64,000 nt of DNA, taken from the NCBI GenBank assembly GCA_019188255.1, contig JAETXT010000003.1, positions 1,426,001 through 1,490,000 on the forward strand, read 5' to 3'. Shown piece by piece: positions 23,446 to 34,434 of the stretch. Source of the stretch: Verticillium longisporum. Its lineage: Eukaryota > Ascomycota > Sordariomycetes > Glomerellales > Plectosphaerellaceae. A program made the translations under genes and the position numbers. A model generated the notes under the pieces. The model saw nothing but the letters and a program-made list of their open reading frames with translations, was not told the origin of the DNA and did no database searches. Every line of letters starts with the position of its first letter. The first letter of the stretch is position 1.

Positions 23446-24645
23446 TTAGCACTCAAAGGTGAGACCAACGTCCCTCTCAAAGGCCGTCGCCAACTCAATG
23501 GGGACAGTGAGGTTGGAGACACTGAGAGCGTTGCCAAAGTAGGCAAGGTCCTCGCCGTTGTTGAAAACGTCACGGCCACCCAGCTGGAAGTCGACGATAC
23601 CAGTGTCGCACGCGGGCTCGGAGCTCATGGCGCGTACGACAGGGGCGGTGCTGATGTTGGCGCGCATGCTGACGTTGTTGATACCGGGGTAGAGGTAGAG
23701 GTCGTCAAGGAAGGCGGTACCAATGTTGGACGAGTTGTAGTAGGCGTGGAAGGAGGCGTTGCCCTGAAGATGATGTTAGGAGGTGTCTTCTCCTGGAGCC
23801 AATACAAACACGTCGGAAGAACTTACAATCTCAATGGTGAAGACGGAGGGGTTAGGAATATCAACCCAGCCGAAGAAGTTGTCGCCGTTGTCGTCGTGGG
23901 TAATGTTGACGCGGTTCGAGGTGACGGTAAGACCCTTGAAGTGGTTCAGGCCTACATTCTGTCAGTATTTTTGTCCGCTCCCAGAAAACAGCAGGGCCAG
24001 GCGTAACGTACCGGTGAGCTCCATGGTCTTCTTGAAGGTGACGCCGTACTTCCTGGAGATGCCGTTGACCTTGACGTGGGTCTTGCCCTCAACGGTGACG
24101 CGGAGGGTCTCGTTGCCGAGCAGCCAGGTGTTGAAGGTGGTGAAGGCATCCATGTCAGGAATCGTGACCTCCTGGGTGGTGTTGACGGTCTGGATCTTGA
24201 CAGACTCGGTCTCGGGGAAGTCGAGGTGGACAAAGGGGATGTGCGACTCAATGTCCTCGAGGTACATGACGGCGGCGAAGGGGGCGATCTTGGCCTTGAC
24301 ACCGCCCTTGGAGCGGATGGTCGAGTTGATGGCCATGTTGAACTTGTCCTCCTCGGTCTTGGTGACAATGATGCCATCAACAGTGAGCTCGGCGTGGTCC
24401 AACTTGTTCTGGGCGATCTTGGGAATAGCCACGAAGATGCTGTGACGGGGTCAGCAACGGAGCTAGCGAAGGCGCGGCAGAACAGGTAGCCCGTCTTACA
24501 TCAAGCAGACGACGAGGACGACAATGGCGATGAAGGCCAGGAGGTAAATCCACCAGAACTTGGCGCAGTGTCGCATGCACGACTTGCGCTTGCCACGCTT
24601 CTCAATGGGCTGCTCATGCTGAGCTATCTGAACCTTGTCCGCCAT
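23446..24645 (-). CDS. DUF3712 single-pass membrane protein, vacuolar or cell-surface type
   Basis: Four exons: 24645-24500, 24439-24012, 23951-23827 and 23763-23446, total 1017 bases, 338 residues, with no frame shift. It starts MADKVQIAQHEQP, then a basic KRGKRKSCMRHC segment and one transmembrane helix (FWWIYLLAFIAIVVLVVCL), so a short cytosolic tail and a large lumenal or outer domain. The rest is beta-rich with several N-glycosylation sequons (NSTI, NTTQ, NETL, NITH, NASF, NSSN) and two blocks that look like LEA/DUF3712 modules (VDGIIVTKTEEDKFNMAIN; GISRKYGVTFKKTMELTG). The family is widespread in fungi; yeast relatives are vacuolar membrane proteins. No enzyme motif is visible. All introns have good fungal signals. 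Confidence 0.85.
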
Positions 24646-27413
24646 TGTGTGTGAGTTTCGACGACGAGACAGTCGGTATGTGTGTGTATGTGTGAGTATT
24701 GTCTTACTCGCAGATGGAAGCCCCAGTGAAGGAAAAACGGACGACAAGGGAGGAAGGGGAAAGAACGAGATGAGAGGGGTGGGACCTTGGGGGACTTTAA
24801 TATCTAGATGGCAACAACAGGATGGGTATGCACTGCGAGGAGATTTCAGAGATCCATCCGGGGTAGGACGGGGATGCGTCTGGGGCGCCTGGCTGGATTT
24901 GTGTTGAATGTGCCTGCTTGCCTACCAGTTCAGAAGAAAAGAAAGGCACGAGCTTCTTGCTGTCAGGCCTCTGGTACGTTCCCTTCACTGCGAGGGTACA
25001 GCGTAGTACAACGTAGCAGGTGAAAGTACAAGGGCCGTGTTGGTAGTGCGTAGTAGCTTGATGATCGCCACATGCTCCTGGGCTTCTGCGAGGTGGAATG
25101 GGGGAGGAGACAAGCACAACACATGCCTTGTTCTTTTTCCGCCTACTTTTTTTCGTCTGGTGTCTCGTGTCTTAGCTGGCGTCCGCTGTCCCGACTATAC
25201 CAACGCGCGCCAACACACGGTCGAAAAGGAGCGACAGGACGAGGCGTCTGGCCCCATTCTGCCCGTGTCGTTCGCACTCCTCTTCGCATTGGGCAAGGTC
25301 GTCGACCAACTGCCATCCACTCACGAGACAGGGCCGGGAATGGGCTTCCCGATTGGGCAGCACACCGAACCTGCTCGACACCATCTTCAAGCAATCCCCC
25401 GCATTATTGCCTGCGCAAAGGGCCAGGGTGACAGGGAACGTCCGCCGAGACCCCTGTCACTGTGCAGACGGCGCAGACGACGCAGGGGGCCAGTTGCGCA
25501 CAGAAGCTGTCTGTCAGTGCGGGCTGTATTGACTACCAGTAAGGAGTCCCTCGGCATCTCGTGAAGAAGCACATGATAATTTTGCATGCCGACAGGTGTC
25601 TGTGGCGTTCCTTTGACGCTGCTCTGTTGATCCCAAGTTTAGACATTGTGTCGGTGAGGGGGTGGTTGTCCGTCAGTACCTATGGGAGGAAGGAGGGGCA
25701 ACACAACGGCAAAGATGGTCGCCCTCAACAATGGCCCGGCCAGACTGCCCAGACTGGGGACTGTGGACACGATGATTTCTTTCTTGTTGGGCTGAAGGGC
25801 CCATCCAGAGCCCATTCGACCGTGTGCAGGGACAGCAATGTGTCCTGGGTAAAGCGGATTCTGATCCCGAAGAGCGCAGAACCGAAGGGGATCGTGGGTC
25901 TTGCGATGGAGTCGCAATGAGAAACCTGAAGGGGGCATGATAGCGGGGGCGGCGGCAGAAATGGGTCGGACAGGGCAAGGCACCAGATCCGGGAGATGCG
26001 AGTTGCGCACTGCGCGCTGCGAGCGACGGGCTTGAGGGTGGAACGAGATCTGAATGCGCGGACAGGTCGACCAGGAAGAAAGGTACCATGTAGCAGGCCT
26101 GAGGGCAAATCAGCCTGAGGGCAAATCAGTCTGAGGGCAAATCAGGGCCAGGCGGCGGAGTTCGGAGATGAGGCATTGGACGAAACTCAAGATTGGCTAC
26201 GGTTTGGATCGGGCCTATCGTGGACTCGGAGTCTGGCCAAAGACAGGTAGAGGAGGGCCTCACGAGTAAGGTGCCTGGCTTGCCTGGCAAGCCTGGACAA
26301 ACCAGGTCCCTAACGTTGTGCTTAGTGCTACTGTAGTATTTGTTAGTCTGGCGGGAAGGCACAGACTGGGAGACGCCGGTGACAGCGCCGTGACGGACAG
26401 TCAAGAGGCCCAGTTCGAAGCAGACAAGAGTCGAGCGAGAGGCGCAAGAAAAGGGCAGGGGAAGGATTCGAATGGAACGATGGAAGGGCGGAACGGGTAG
26501 TGGGCTCTGCTGGGCTCCCCAACGCTGGTTCGGTCCACTGGTTAGCGCATCTCGCCTCAGACAAGTCAGACAAGGGGCAGGAGAGCGCCCAGCGATTGGT
26601 CTTGCTCCTTTGCATGGCACATGGGGAAGGTGCCGCACACCCGCTGCGGGGAGTCCAGCCGGGCAGGAAGCAATGGGCAGCAGCGACAGCAGCGACAGCA
26701 GCAAACAGCAGGTGTCGCCTGCACAACTTGGATCTTCTGCCCTGTACTTGGCGAAACGGGCCAGGTGCACCCCGAGTGGAGCTCCTTATTGCTGGTAGGC
26801 CCTTCCTCCAATTACCTTAGTTGCTTAGCTAGGTATCTTCCTACCATTGGGTACCTCCTCCCTAATTGGTACTCCTGCCCCTCCTGCCCCCGCCGCCCCT
26901 CTTCCCTGCTTGAGGCCCTACGCCCTGCAGTGCCCCCGAACACTCTTGCCTGCGGGTCAGAGGTTGCCCGTTGTGGTGGGTGGCACTACACATCGGCGCC
27001 TCCCATCGTGAAAGCTCTCCCCCGACATGGGTCAAGCAACCAATATCTCACTTCCACTTTGCTTGGCTCGACACGACCAAACTTAATCCGTCTTGCCCTG
27101 TCTTCGACATGTGACAAATACTCAGCCTTCGCCTGCCCGTGGTTCAGCTGCTCGATCCGCCATGCTCTTCGTCTTGGCTGCCCTCGTTCTCGACTTCTGT
27201 CAACGCAAGAACGAGTCAGTGATCTGTCGACACGCACCACGAGAGCGACAACGCACGTGAAGCACGAGACCATCCGCCACACCATCTTCGTACCTGATCC
27301 GATTTCGTCACCCAACCTGAAGCCACTCGTCTACTACTACCGACTGTGCTTCCTGGGGAAACCTTTGGGCCCGTCCTCGCCTCGAATCCTCATGGCGTAC
27401 CCATCCGCAACGT
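24646..27413. other. 2.8-kb intergenic region with a short tandem repeat
   Basis: Upstream of the DUF3712 gene and downstream of the 78-residue gene. Open frames here (such as 25037-25564 and 26126-26770) overlap one another in many frames and show no motif, so I call none. It contains the 16-bp repeat at 26099-26146, a GCCTGGCTTGCCTGGCAAGC palindromic stretch near 26273, a CAGCGACAG run near 26688, and CCTAGGTA/GGTACC-like words near 26815-26860. Confidence 0.5.
26099..26146. repeat. 16-bp tandem repeat, three copies
   Basis: Three perfect head-to-tail copies of CTGAGGGCAAATCAG plus one variable base (C, T, G). It is isolated in intergenic DNA with no open frame to explain it. Confidence 0.95.
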
Positions 27414-27650
27414 TCATGCCAGCGAACCCCGACGCTTCCCCGCGTTGATCTTGCCGGCCGCGTGCTGGCCCCCGACGCCTGGTCGGCCCTTGGCCCATTC
27501 CGCGAGTTGCGCCTTGCTCATGCCCGTGTACTTGGCCACGTCCGCCTCGGAGATTTCGCCGCCCTTCTTACGGTCCTTGAACCGCTGGTATAGGGACTTC
27601 TTTGGCTCAGCGCCATCAGTGTAGTTGTGGTTATCGTCTCTGCCGAACAT
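27414..27650 (-). CDS. Small conserved-looking 78-residue protein, function unknown
   Basis: Single exon, ATG at 27650, stop at 27414. The product starts MFGRDDNHNYTDGAEPKKS and is very hydrophilic, with YQRFKDRKKGGEISEADV, KYTGMSKAQLAEWAKGRPGV and a basic end with AAGKINAGKRRGS. The pattern 'E-D-hydrophobic-K-YTGM-K-L-WA...PGVG...AGK' looks like a small family I have seen in filamentous fungi, with no assigned role. No signal peptide or membrane segment. The codon use and the compact charged helix make it more credible than the random frames around it. Confidence 0.6.
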   Translation of the reverse strand: MFGRDDNHNYTDGAEPKKSLYQRFKDRKKGGEISEADVAKYTGMSKAQLAEWAKGRPGVGGQHAAGKINAGKRRGSLA

Positions 27651-28462
27651 GGGTTTTGTGTCTCGGATGCGCCTTGGGGTGAGTCGAGGTAACGTTCACA
27701 GTCTTCAAATGATGGATCGAGTGATCTCGCAGACTCGGTGCCTGGGGACGAGGCATGTTTATTACTATGCAGCTCCCAGTCTTAGAATGCTGACGTTCCT
27801 GCCGTCAGCTGCGGCTGCGATCAGGTTGTGTGACGTTGGACTGCCGCTTCGAGGCACCGCCAGCGAACACAGCCTAGCGGCAACCGCGATTTAGGCGCAC
27901 TACTTAGTAACAATGACGGTGGCGATGCTGTGAGGTGATCCTAGGCTGGGCGATCGAGACGATCTTTTGCAGAGGATGGTTTGGCGGTCAGCACGATCTT
28001 TCGCCTAGCGTCATACTCGATTGAATCAAGGCCTCCATACGCAGGATGAGGCTGGCATGCCTGGGCTGTGCAGTGATGCTGTCGCTGGGCTGGACCCGAA
28101 TTTTTATCGATCTCGAGTGCTCTCAACATCGACAAATAATCTATTGACATGGATGATGATTAGTCGACTGTTCTAGGCAGTCCATATACTCGGCACACAT
28201 GCCCAGTATTTATTACACTTTTAGGGTCTGCACGGACAAGGCGGTTAGATTCTATGATGGCACGAGACAAAGGGCGCGAGGTCTTTTGGGATAGATGGCT
28301 GGAGAGATGCGGCATGGAATCGGCATGGTCGTCGCCGCTGACCAAGATGCGAGGCCGATACGCGATAGGCAGCTGAGGCATGCAGACTTGAACTCAACCT
28401 CACGCCTAGTGCATAGCAAACGAACATAAAACTGTCAATGGCATTTATATTCAATACAAGAT
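27651..28462. other. Intergenic region, no gene seen
   Basis: About 810 bases upstream of the small gene and downstream of CYB2. Nothing recognisable except short AT-richer stretches (around 28120-28230). Confidence 0.5.
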
Positions 28463-30229
28463 CTAAAGCTTCGACTTTGTCCACAGGCCGCCCTTGTCGA
28501 GCCCCGGCTCGCCATCGTAGATATCCCTCTCGACCATCCGGGAGTTGATCTGCAGTGGAACGTTAGTATGGTCAAGGACATGAGCCCAAAGAAAAGTCAC
28601 TGCTCACAAATCTTGGACCGAGTTCCGCCACAGTCTTCGCGCCCAGCAGGCGCATGCACGTCTCCATCTCGGCCTGCAGGACTGTGGTGAGTGTCAGCAT
28701 GCATCCTCGGGGGCACAAACGTGAGGAGGAGGGGGCGAAGAAGAGCAAGGGATGTGAATCAAGGCAAGGGGTGAAAATGAAGGCAAGTGGTGTACAAGGC
28801 AGGGGCTCACTCTCAAAGGTCCTCTCGACACCGGCCTGGCCGCCGGCGCCGAGGCCGTAGAGCGCGCCGCGGCCGATGCCGACGGCCGTGGCACCGAGGC
28901 ACAGGGCCTTGACGATGTCGGTGCCGCGCTTGATGCCGCCGTCGACCCAGACCTCGATCTGGCCGAGGACCTCGGGGCAGTACTTGCGAATCTCGAGCAG
29001 GGTGTGGATGGCGGGGGCGCCGTGTCGAGGGCGCGGCCGCCGTGGTTGGACAGGATGATGGCCTTGACCTGGGGCGCGTAGCGGGCGGCGAGGTAGGCGT
29101 CCTCGTGCGTCTGCAGGCCCTTGAGCACGATGGGCAGGTCCGTGTGGGCGGCGAGCCAGGGCAGCGTCGTCTCCCAGGTGAGGTCGGCGGCGGTGCCGAA
29201 GAAGAGCTGCTGGCCGACGCCGCCGCCGCCGGGGCGCGTCTCGGAGGCGTCCTTGGCGTTCGAGGCCGACTGGATGGCCGGGGCGGCGTCGCCGTCGCCG
29301 GCAAAGGCCTGGCGCTCGTCGAGCTCGCGCTTGCCGGGGACGGGGGCGTCGAGGGTCAGGCAGACGTACTTGTAGTGGTCGCGCATGGCGTTGATGCGGC
29401 GCAGCATGGCCTCGCTCTTGCGGCGGTCGTTCTGGACGTAGAGCTGCCAGCCAAAGACCTGGCCGGGGGCGGCGCCGGCGACGACCTGCTCGGGGGTCAT
29501 GGACGCGTTGTTGGAGACGCACTGCATGGCGCTGAAGCGGGCGGCGGCGCGGGCGATGCCGGCCTCGCCGTCGGGGTGGGCGAGGCGGGCCATGGCGGCG
29601 GGGGCGACGAACAGGGGCAGGCCGACCTTGTGGCCGAGGATGGTGGTCGAGGGGTCGCACTGGGTGCAGTCGCGGAACATGCGCGGCCGCAGCAGGATCT
29701 GGCGGTAGACGCGGTTGTTGAAGCTCTTGGACCACAGGTCGTCGCCGGCGGAGAAGTAGTAGGCGTGGGCCTTGGTCGAGATGCGCTTGGTCGCCGCCGC
29801 CTCCATGTCGTCGAGGTTGAGGAGCGTCTCGAGGCGGACGGGCGCGTTGGCGTCGTCGTCGGCCGCCGACACGGCCTTGACGACGGGCGCCGCCTTGGTG
29901 ACCGAGTCGGGGTTGAGCCGGCCCAGCTTGGCCTCGGGCCTGAGGTTCTCCTCGAGGGTGCCGGGCGGGTGGACGGGGTCGTACTCTTCGGTGGCGTCCT
30001 TGCCGGCGAGCTTCAGGATGATCTTGGTGCCGCCGGGATGCGAGGACAAGAAGTCGGTCACATCGTAGACATCGCCGTAGAGAACGACCCAGCAGCTCTC
30101 GGGCGTGTTGTGCTTGGCGACTGATCGAGTTAGCCGGGCTGTCTGGGGTGCCTGTACATGATCTGATCATGTTCATAGGGGAGAGGCCGTCCGTCACTCA
30201 CCTTCGTCGGCCTCAAAGATGGTCGCCAT
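28463..30229 (-). CDS. CYB2: Flavocytochrome b2-type L-lactate dehydrogenase (cytochrome b5 + FMN domains)
   Basis: Oxidises L-lactate (or a related 2-hydroxy acid) with FMN and passes electrons to haem. Exons 30229-30202, 30120-28811, 28681-28608 and 28549-28463. The N-terminal b5 domain has [20 protein letters not shown] with the haem His; the second haem ligand region is YDPVHPPG. The FMN domain has [51 protein letters not shown] (catalytic Lys), the SNHGGRALD active-site motif and [19 protein letters not shown]. One frame break sits just after ALDTAPP (GCCCCCGCC, one C short, about 29015-29019). With it the exons total 1500 bases, 499 residues. Unlike yeast Cyb2 there is no mitochondrial presequence: the protein starts almost directly at the b5 domain, so a cytosolic location or a different partner is possible. 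Confidence 0.9.
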
Positions 30230-30942
30230 GTTGATGTGTCTGTTGCCCGCAAACGGTTTCAATTCGATTGAAGGGAGTGAAGGCAAGGAGGAAGCGTTCC
30301 CCGGGACCGGGCCTCGAGGAAAGAAGAGACGATCCGTTCAACCCATGGACTCGGCGGCAATTGTCCCGTGGGGTTGTTGAGATGGGGGCAAGGGGGCGCG
30401 AGAGAGAGAGGGACGGGTGGGGGAGGCCTGGGAGGGTAGCTTGGGTAGTTGGGGGTCAATGTGGGGCCTGGCTGGTCAAGAGCGAGTCGTTGGGCGTTCG
30501 TAGGTCATTGCAGTGCTGCGCTGGTACACTACTGCGCTGGTACAGTACTGCTGCGCTGGTACAGTACTGCTGCTGCTGCTACGGTACACGCCCAGCAGCT
30601 TATGTCAGCAGACCGACGTCGGACTGTCGGCTCGAGGCGGCAATCGACAACGAGCGTCAAGGCGGCGAAGAAAAAAAGAGGTGGAGCGTCATGGGCATCC
30701 AAGGCCCCGTCTTCGTCATTCTCGATAATACGAGCCGAGCTTCGGAAGCATCCTCTCTGAAGCATCACAACCACGCCAGCATCGCAGCCTTCTGACTCCA
30801 TCCAGTATAGCCTCGTCGAGCCTTGCGTTCCCTGCGACAGATCCACGGCCATTTTTTCTTTTTGGAAATCGATACTACCACGACTTCAACTCACGCAATC
30901 TTCCACCGCCAGGCATCCTGCGCCCTCTTTCCCTCGCCACCC
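30230..30942. promoter_or_regulatory. Divergent region between CYB2 and JAC1
   Basis: 713 bases between the two starts. At about 30520-30590 a short unit related to GCGCTGGTACAGTACTGCT repeats three times with palindromic GTAC cores. No coding sequence was recognised. Confidence 0.45.
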
Positions 30943-31771
30943 ATGATGCGCACACACATCACATCCACCGCCCGCCTCTGCGCGCGGTGTCGTCGACAGA
31001 CTGCGTCTTCGCCTTTGGCACCAGCACGCCGCAGCATCTCGAGCACATTACTCGCCGCGCCTCGCGTAACGTTCGCCGTCCAAAGACCAACCCCGAGCCC
31101 CCGAGCGCGCTGGCTCTCCCAAACCTCAACCCTCACAAAACCCGACTCTCCCTCGACATCCTCCCTCCTCCTCCTCCTCCTCCTCCGCCACCGCTGCCGC
31201 TGCCGACGCATCTCCCTCGCAGTCCAAGATGCCGACGACCCACTACGACTTCTTCCCGCAGACCCTCCCTTCCGGCCCGCCGCCCGCCGGCCACTTCCCC
31301 ATCGACCAGCGCACGCTGCGCCGCGAGTTCCTCCAGCTCCAGGCCAAGGCACACCCAGACCTGCACCCAGCCGCCCACAAAGCCCGCGCCGAGGCCACGT
31401 CGGCGCGCATCAACGAGGCCTACAAGACGCTCTCGCACCCGCTGCTGCGCGCCCAGTACCTGCTCGCCCTGCGCGGCGCCGACGTCGCCGACGCCGAGAC
31501 GCTCCAGGTCGACGCCGACCCGGGCCTGCTGCTGACCGTGCTCGAGGCGCGCGAGGAGATCGAGGACGCCGCCACCGAGGCCGAGCTCGAGGGCCTGCGC
31601 GCCGCCAACGACGCGCGCATCCGTGCCAGCGAGGACGTTCTCGAGGCTGCGTTTCGCGGCGACGACCTGGAGGCTGCTAAGAGGGAGGCTGTGCGGCTGC
31701 GGTACTGGGTCAATATTCGGGACAGCCTTGATGCGTGGGAGAGCGGGAAGCCTGTTGTGCTGGAGCACTGA
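30943..31771 (+). CDS. JAC1: JAC1/HSC20-like mitochondrial J-protein co-chaperone for Fe-S assembly
   Basis: Delivers the ISCU scaffold to the mitochondrial Hsp70. The 5' part (ATG 30943) reads as an Arg/Ser/Thr-rich mitochondrial presequence (MMRTHITSTARLCARCRRQ). The J domain begins THYDFFP, with FPIDQRTLRREFLQLQAKAHPD holding the HPD motif, then INEAYKTLSHPLLRAQYLL; the C-terminal three-helix domain has LLLTVLEAREEIEDA and ends YWVNIRDSLDAWESGKP. The presequence and J domain are in different frames; the switch lies in the CTC repeat at about 31160-31187. The 829-base span needs two bases added or one removed (about 276 residues). A start at the internal ATG 31229 would leave the J domain without a leader. 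Confidence 0.88.
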
Positions 31772-32538
31772 GGCTGTCTAAGACAGGAGAGCGCAAACAG
31801 ACAAAAGTCGAACCCCGATGAAAGCTAGAAACGCTGCAGGACAAACGGAATCCGGGGTGGGAGAGCTTGTAAAATAGCAAGATGAGATACGGCTCGGCGT
31901 TTTCTTCGAAAGGCGGGACTGCGGGTGGTCCCGAGCAGAGAGATGGGACGCAGTGGTGCGTCGATAATCAGGCCATTGTGGGCTGATGTGTATCATGCGT
32001 GTGTACGGTAACGATACCCGATATGCCACTCTGTACACCAGTAGTGAAATACAGGTGGAGACAGCCTCCTGCTTCGCCGTGCCTCGTTTTACTGGCATTT
32101 GCGTCGGTCTGGTTGTGAAGAGTGCAGGTTGCTTGCCCTTGCACTCGGCTCTCACTCTCGGGAGGGATCGCGTTTCAACAGTCACTCATGGATGATGCTC
32201 GGAGGTCACGGAAGTTGTCAATGGAGCTCTTTCCATCAGTACTTGACACTCATTTCGTACCCATCATGTAGTTGAGGCCCAGCGAAAATGGACAAACTCT
32301 TCATGTCGGATCGTCGATAGTTACCTTGAGCGCTTGCAAAACCCGTATAACTCGAGGCAAATTCTTGTCAAGATGATGCATCATCTATCTCATTTACACC
32401 AACTGATAACGTCCTTGCGAGCAATACGTACACGAAGAAAATCCACAAGCCCAGAAACCCGCATTGCTGTCGCAGTAACACTCAAAGGAGAGCCAGACAC
32501 CCGCTCATGACAACAGCGAGCAAAGCAGTAGGCCAAGC
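31772..32538. other. Convergent 3' region, no gene seen
   Basis: About 770 bases between the stops of JAC1 (+) and the DJ-1-like gene (-). I recognised no coding sequence or repeat. Confidence 0.5.
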
Positions 32539-33324
32539 TCAGTGCTTCTTGCAAGCCTCCCTCACGGGCGGCACGTCCTCGGCCCCCAGTGCGCGGCAAA
32601 GGGGTCATCAGCCGGGTCGAGCACGCGGTTGTACTCGGTGCCGATGGCGAGGCGCACAGCCTCGTCCTCGCCCCAAATGCCCGAGACGTAGGCAAGCGCA
32701 GCGTCGATGCCGGCGCTGACGCCGCTCGACGTGTAGACGTTGCCGTCGACGACCCAGCGGGCCTTGGCGATCCAGTTGGTGGCGGGCCCGAGGGCCGTCG
32801 TCTGGGCCCAGGCGCGTTTGTTGGTCGTGGCGTTGCGGCCGTCGAGGACACCGGCGCGGGCGAGGATGCCGGCGCCGGTGCAGATGGACATGATGTGCTG
32901 GAGCGAGGGGTAGACGTCGCGGACGTAGTCGATGACCTGGGTCACCTCGGCAATATTGGCGTCGCGGGTGCCGGCGCCGCCAGGGACGAAGAGCACGTCA
33001 AGGTCCTTGGGCGGGTCGGAGAGGGTGTGGGTAGGGTTGACGGACTCGGACCACCGGGAGCCGACGCCCGGGTTCCAGGGGGTAGGTGTGGACGGGCTCG
33101 AGGGTGGGCGCGATGATGTGCAGGTTGATGCGCTGGGTGAAGGAGAGAATGTTGAATATGTCGAGGGGCCCGAAGACGTCGAGGGCCTGGAAGCCGGTGA
33201 AGAGGACCATGCCAAAGTTGACGGGGCGCGTGTCGTTGGCTGGAGCATCGCTGGCGGCGGCCGTAGCGGCGGCCGTGGCGGCGGCCGTGGCGAAGAGCGC
33301 CGACAGTGAAAGCGTGGGCTTCAT
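32539..33324 (-). CDS. DJ-1/PfpI (GATase-1-like) family protein with a predicted signal peptide
   Basis: Starts MKPTLSLSALFATAAATAA, a good secretory signal peptide ending near AAASDAP. The fold follows: VNFGMVLFTGFQALDVFGPL, INLHIIAP, DLDVLFVPGGAGTRD, then the nucleophile-elbow motif SICTGAGILARAGVLDGRNATT with the candidate catalytic Cys, TNKRAWAQ, VYTSSGVSAGIDAAL and YVSGIWGEDEAVRLA. Two frame breaks: near 33082 (TACCCCCTGG, one C too many or two too few, between VHTYP and NPGVGSRW) and near 32578 (CTGGGGGCC, one G short) after which the tail reads AEDVPPVREACKKH. With both corrected the span is 786 bases, 261 residues. Fungal homologues of this type are annotated as ThiJ/PfpI or isonitrile hydratase-like; the substrate is unknown. 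Confidence 0.82.
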
Positions 33325-34434
33325 CGCGATGACTCAAGTTGGCTCCGTGAGCGAGTATATGTTGGGGATAAGATCAATGGCAAGGCAGCAAATCTTGCTC
33401 TGTGATGCTAAAGAAGAATGAGTTCGACGAGTTGTTTCGAGCATTGTATTGTACGATTCACGAGGCAAGCCCGGGACTTGATATAGCTCCGAAGCGAGCA
33501 CACCATGGCATGGACAGTCGGCTTGAGCACGTTTTCGCGATCCTAGATTAGCCTCACCCTGGGCTCGCACAACATGTGGTCGAACATGTCGGGGTCGCCA
33601 ATCAAGAGCCAGCGAAACTTGCTCGCAGTAAGCCCTTGAACGTTCAGGTTACGGAAAACCCACTCCGTCCCGCATTATGGGGTTCACCGGGAAGAGGAGG
33701 CGACGCAGATGACATGGCCGATGCAGCAGCTTGCTCGCGTCTTCGCTAGGGAGGATCCGGCTCCTTGCTGAAGGGCGTGTCTTGGCGGGGATTGCCCAGA
33801 TTGCGTGCATACATTGCTGATCGTTGCACAGTGTTGTCTCTCGGGAGCAGCGATGGAGGCTTCCTAGGGTGGGCGAGGCTTTGGTTCTTGGATGCAGGCA
33901 ATATTCCGTCAGGTGATGTTGGCACTCTAGGTTCTGTGCCGCCGTCAGCCTGAGGTGGTATTTGAGCTGGGATACTCTGGTATCATGGCTGCGAGGTGTC
34001 AATTTGGTGATGGATATCGAGCACAGCCCACGAGTGAGGTGATTGTAACATTGCCTGACGAGGCAGAGAAGCTGTCGGCGAATCCAAGTACGTGGTGCTG
34101 TAGGTGTAGGATGGAAGGTTGTCGTTCAGTTTAGGTGTCTCACTCCAGGCGGCACTTCAGGAAGGCAGAGACGGTCAGAGGGGCAGCGGCAGGACCTCTT
34201 GATGCCCCGCCCGCCGGAGGAGCTTCAGGCAGGTGCAGCTACCCCACACCGACCTTGGGACCTTCCACTCCTCAGCTTCACATGACGACGACCATCACGA
34301 CCACACCACTTCAGCAGGCTGCAAGCCATACCGCCGCGACTGCTTCCGTCTGACATCCGACACCGTTACCAAGCTTCTTCCGAGAAGGAGTTTCTTCCGA
34401 GAAGAACGAATCAAGCACATACACACCCGCCATC
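33325..34434. promoter_or_regulatory. Divergent intergenic region, DJ-1-like gene and CSN4
   Basis: 1.1 kb between two outward-facing starts. The open frames are short and without motifs. Short direct repeats of TTCCGAGAAG(A/G)A occur at 34376-34405, about 40 bases before the CSN4 start. Confidence 0.45.

Noticed and set aside
26515..26590. tRNA-like A-box (GGTCCACTGGTTAGCGC)
   Set aside because: No T-loop (GGTTCGA) and no acceptor stem at the right distance.
29042..30124. 360-codon open frame on the plus strand
   Set aside because: It is antisense to CYB2, which has unmistakable b5 and FMN motifs on the other strand.
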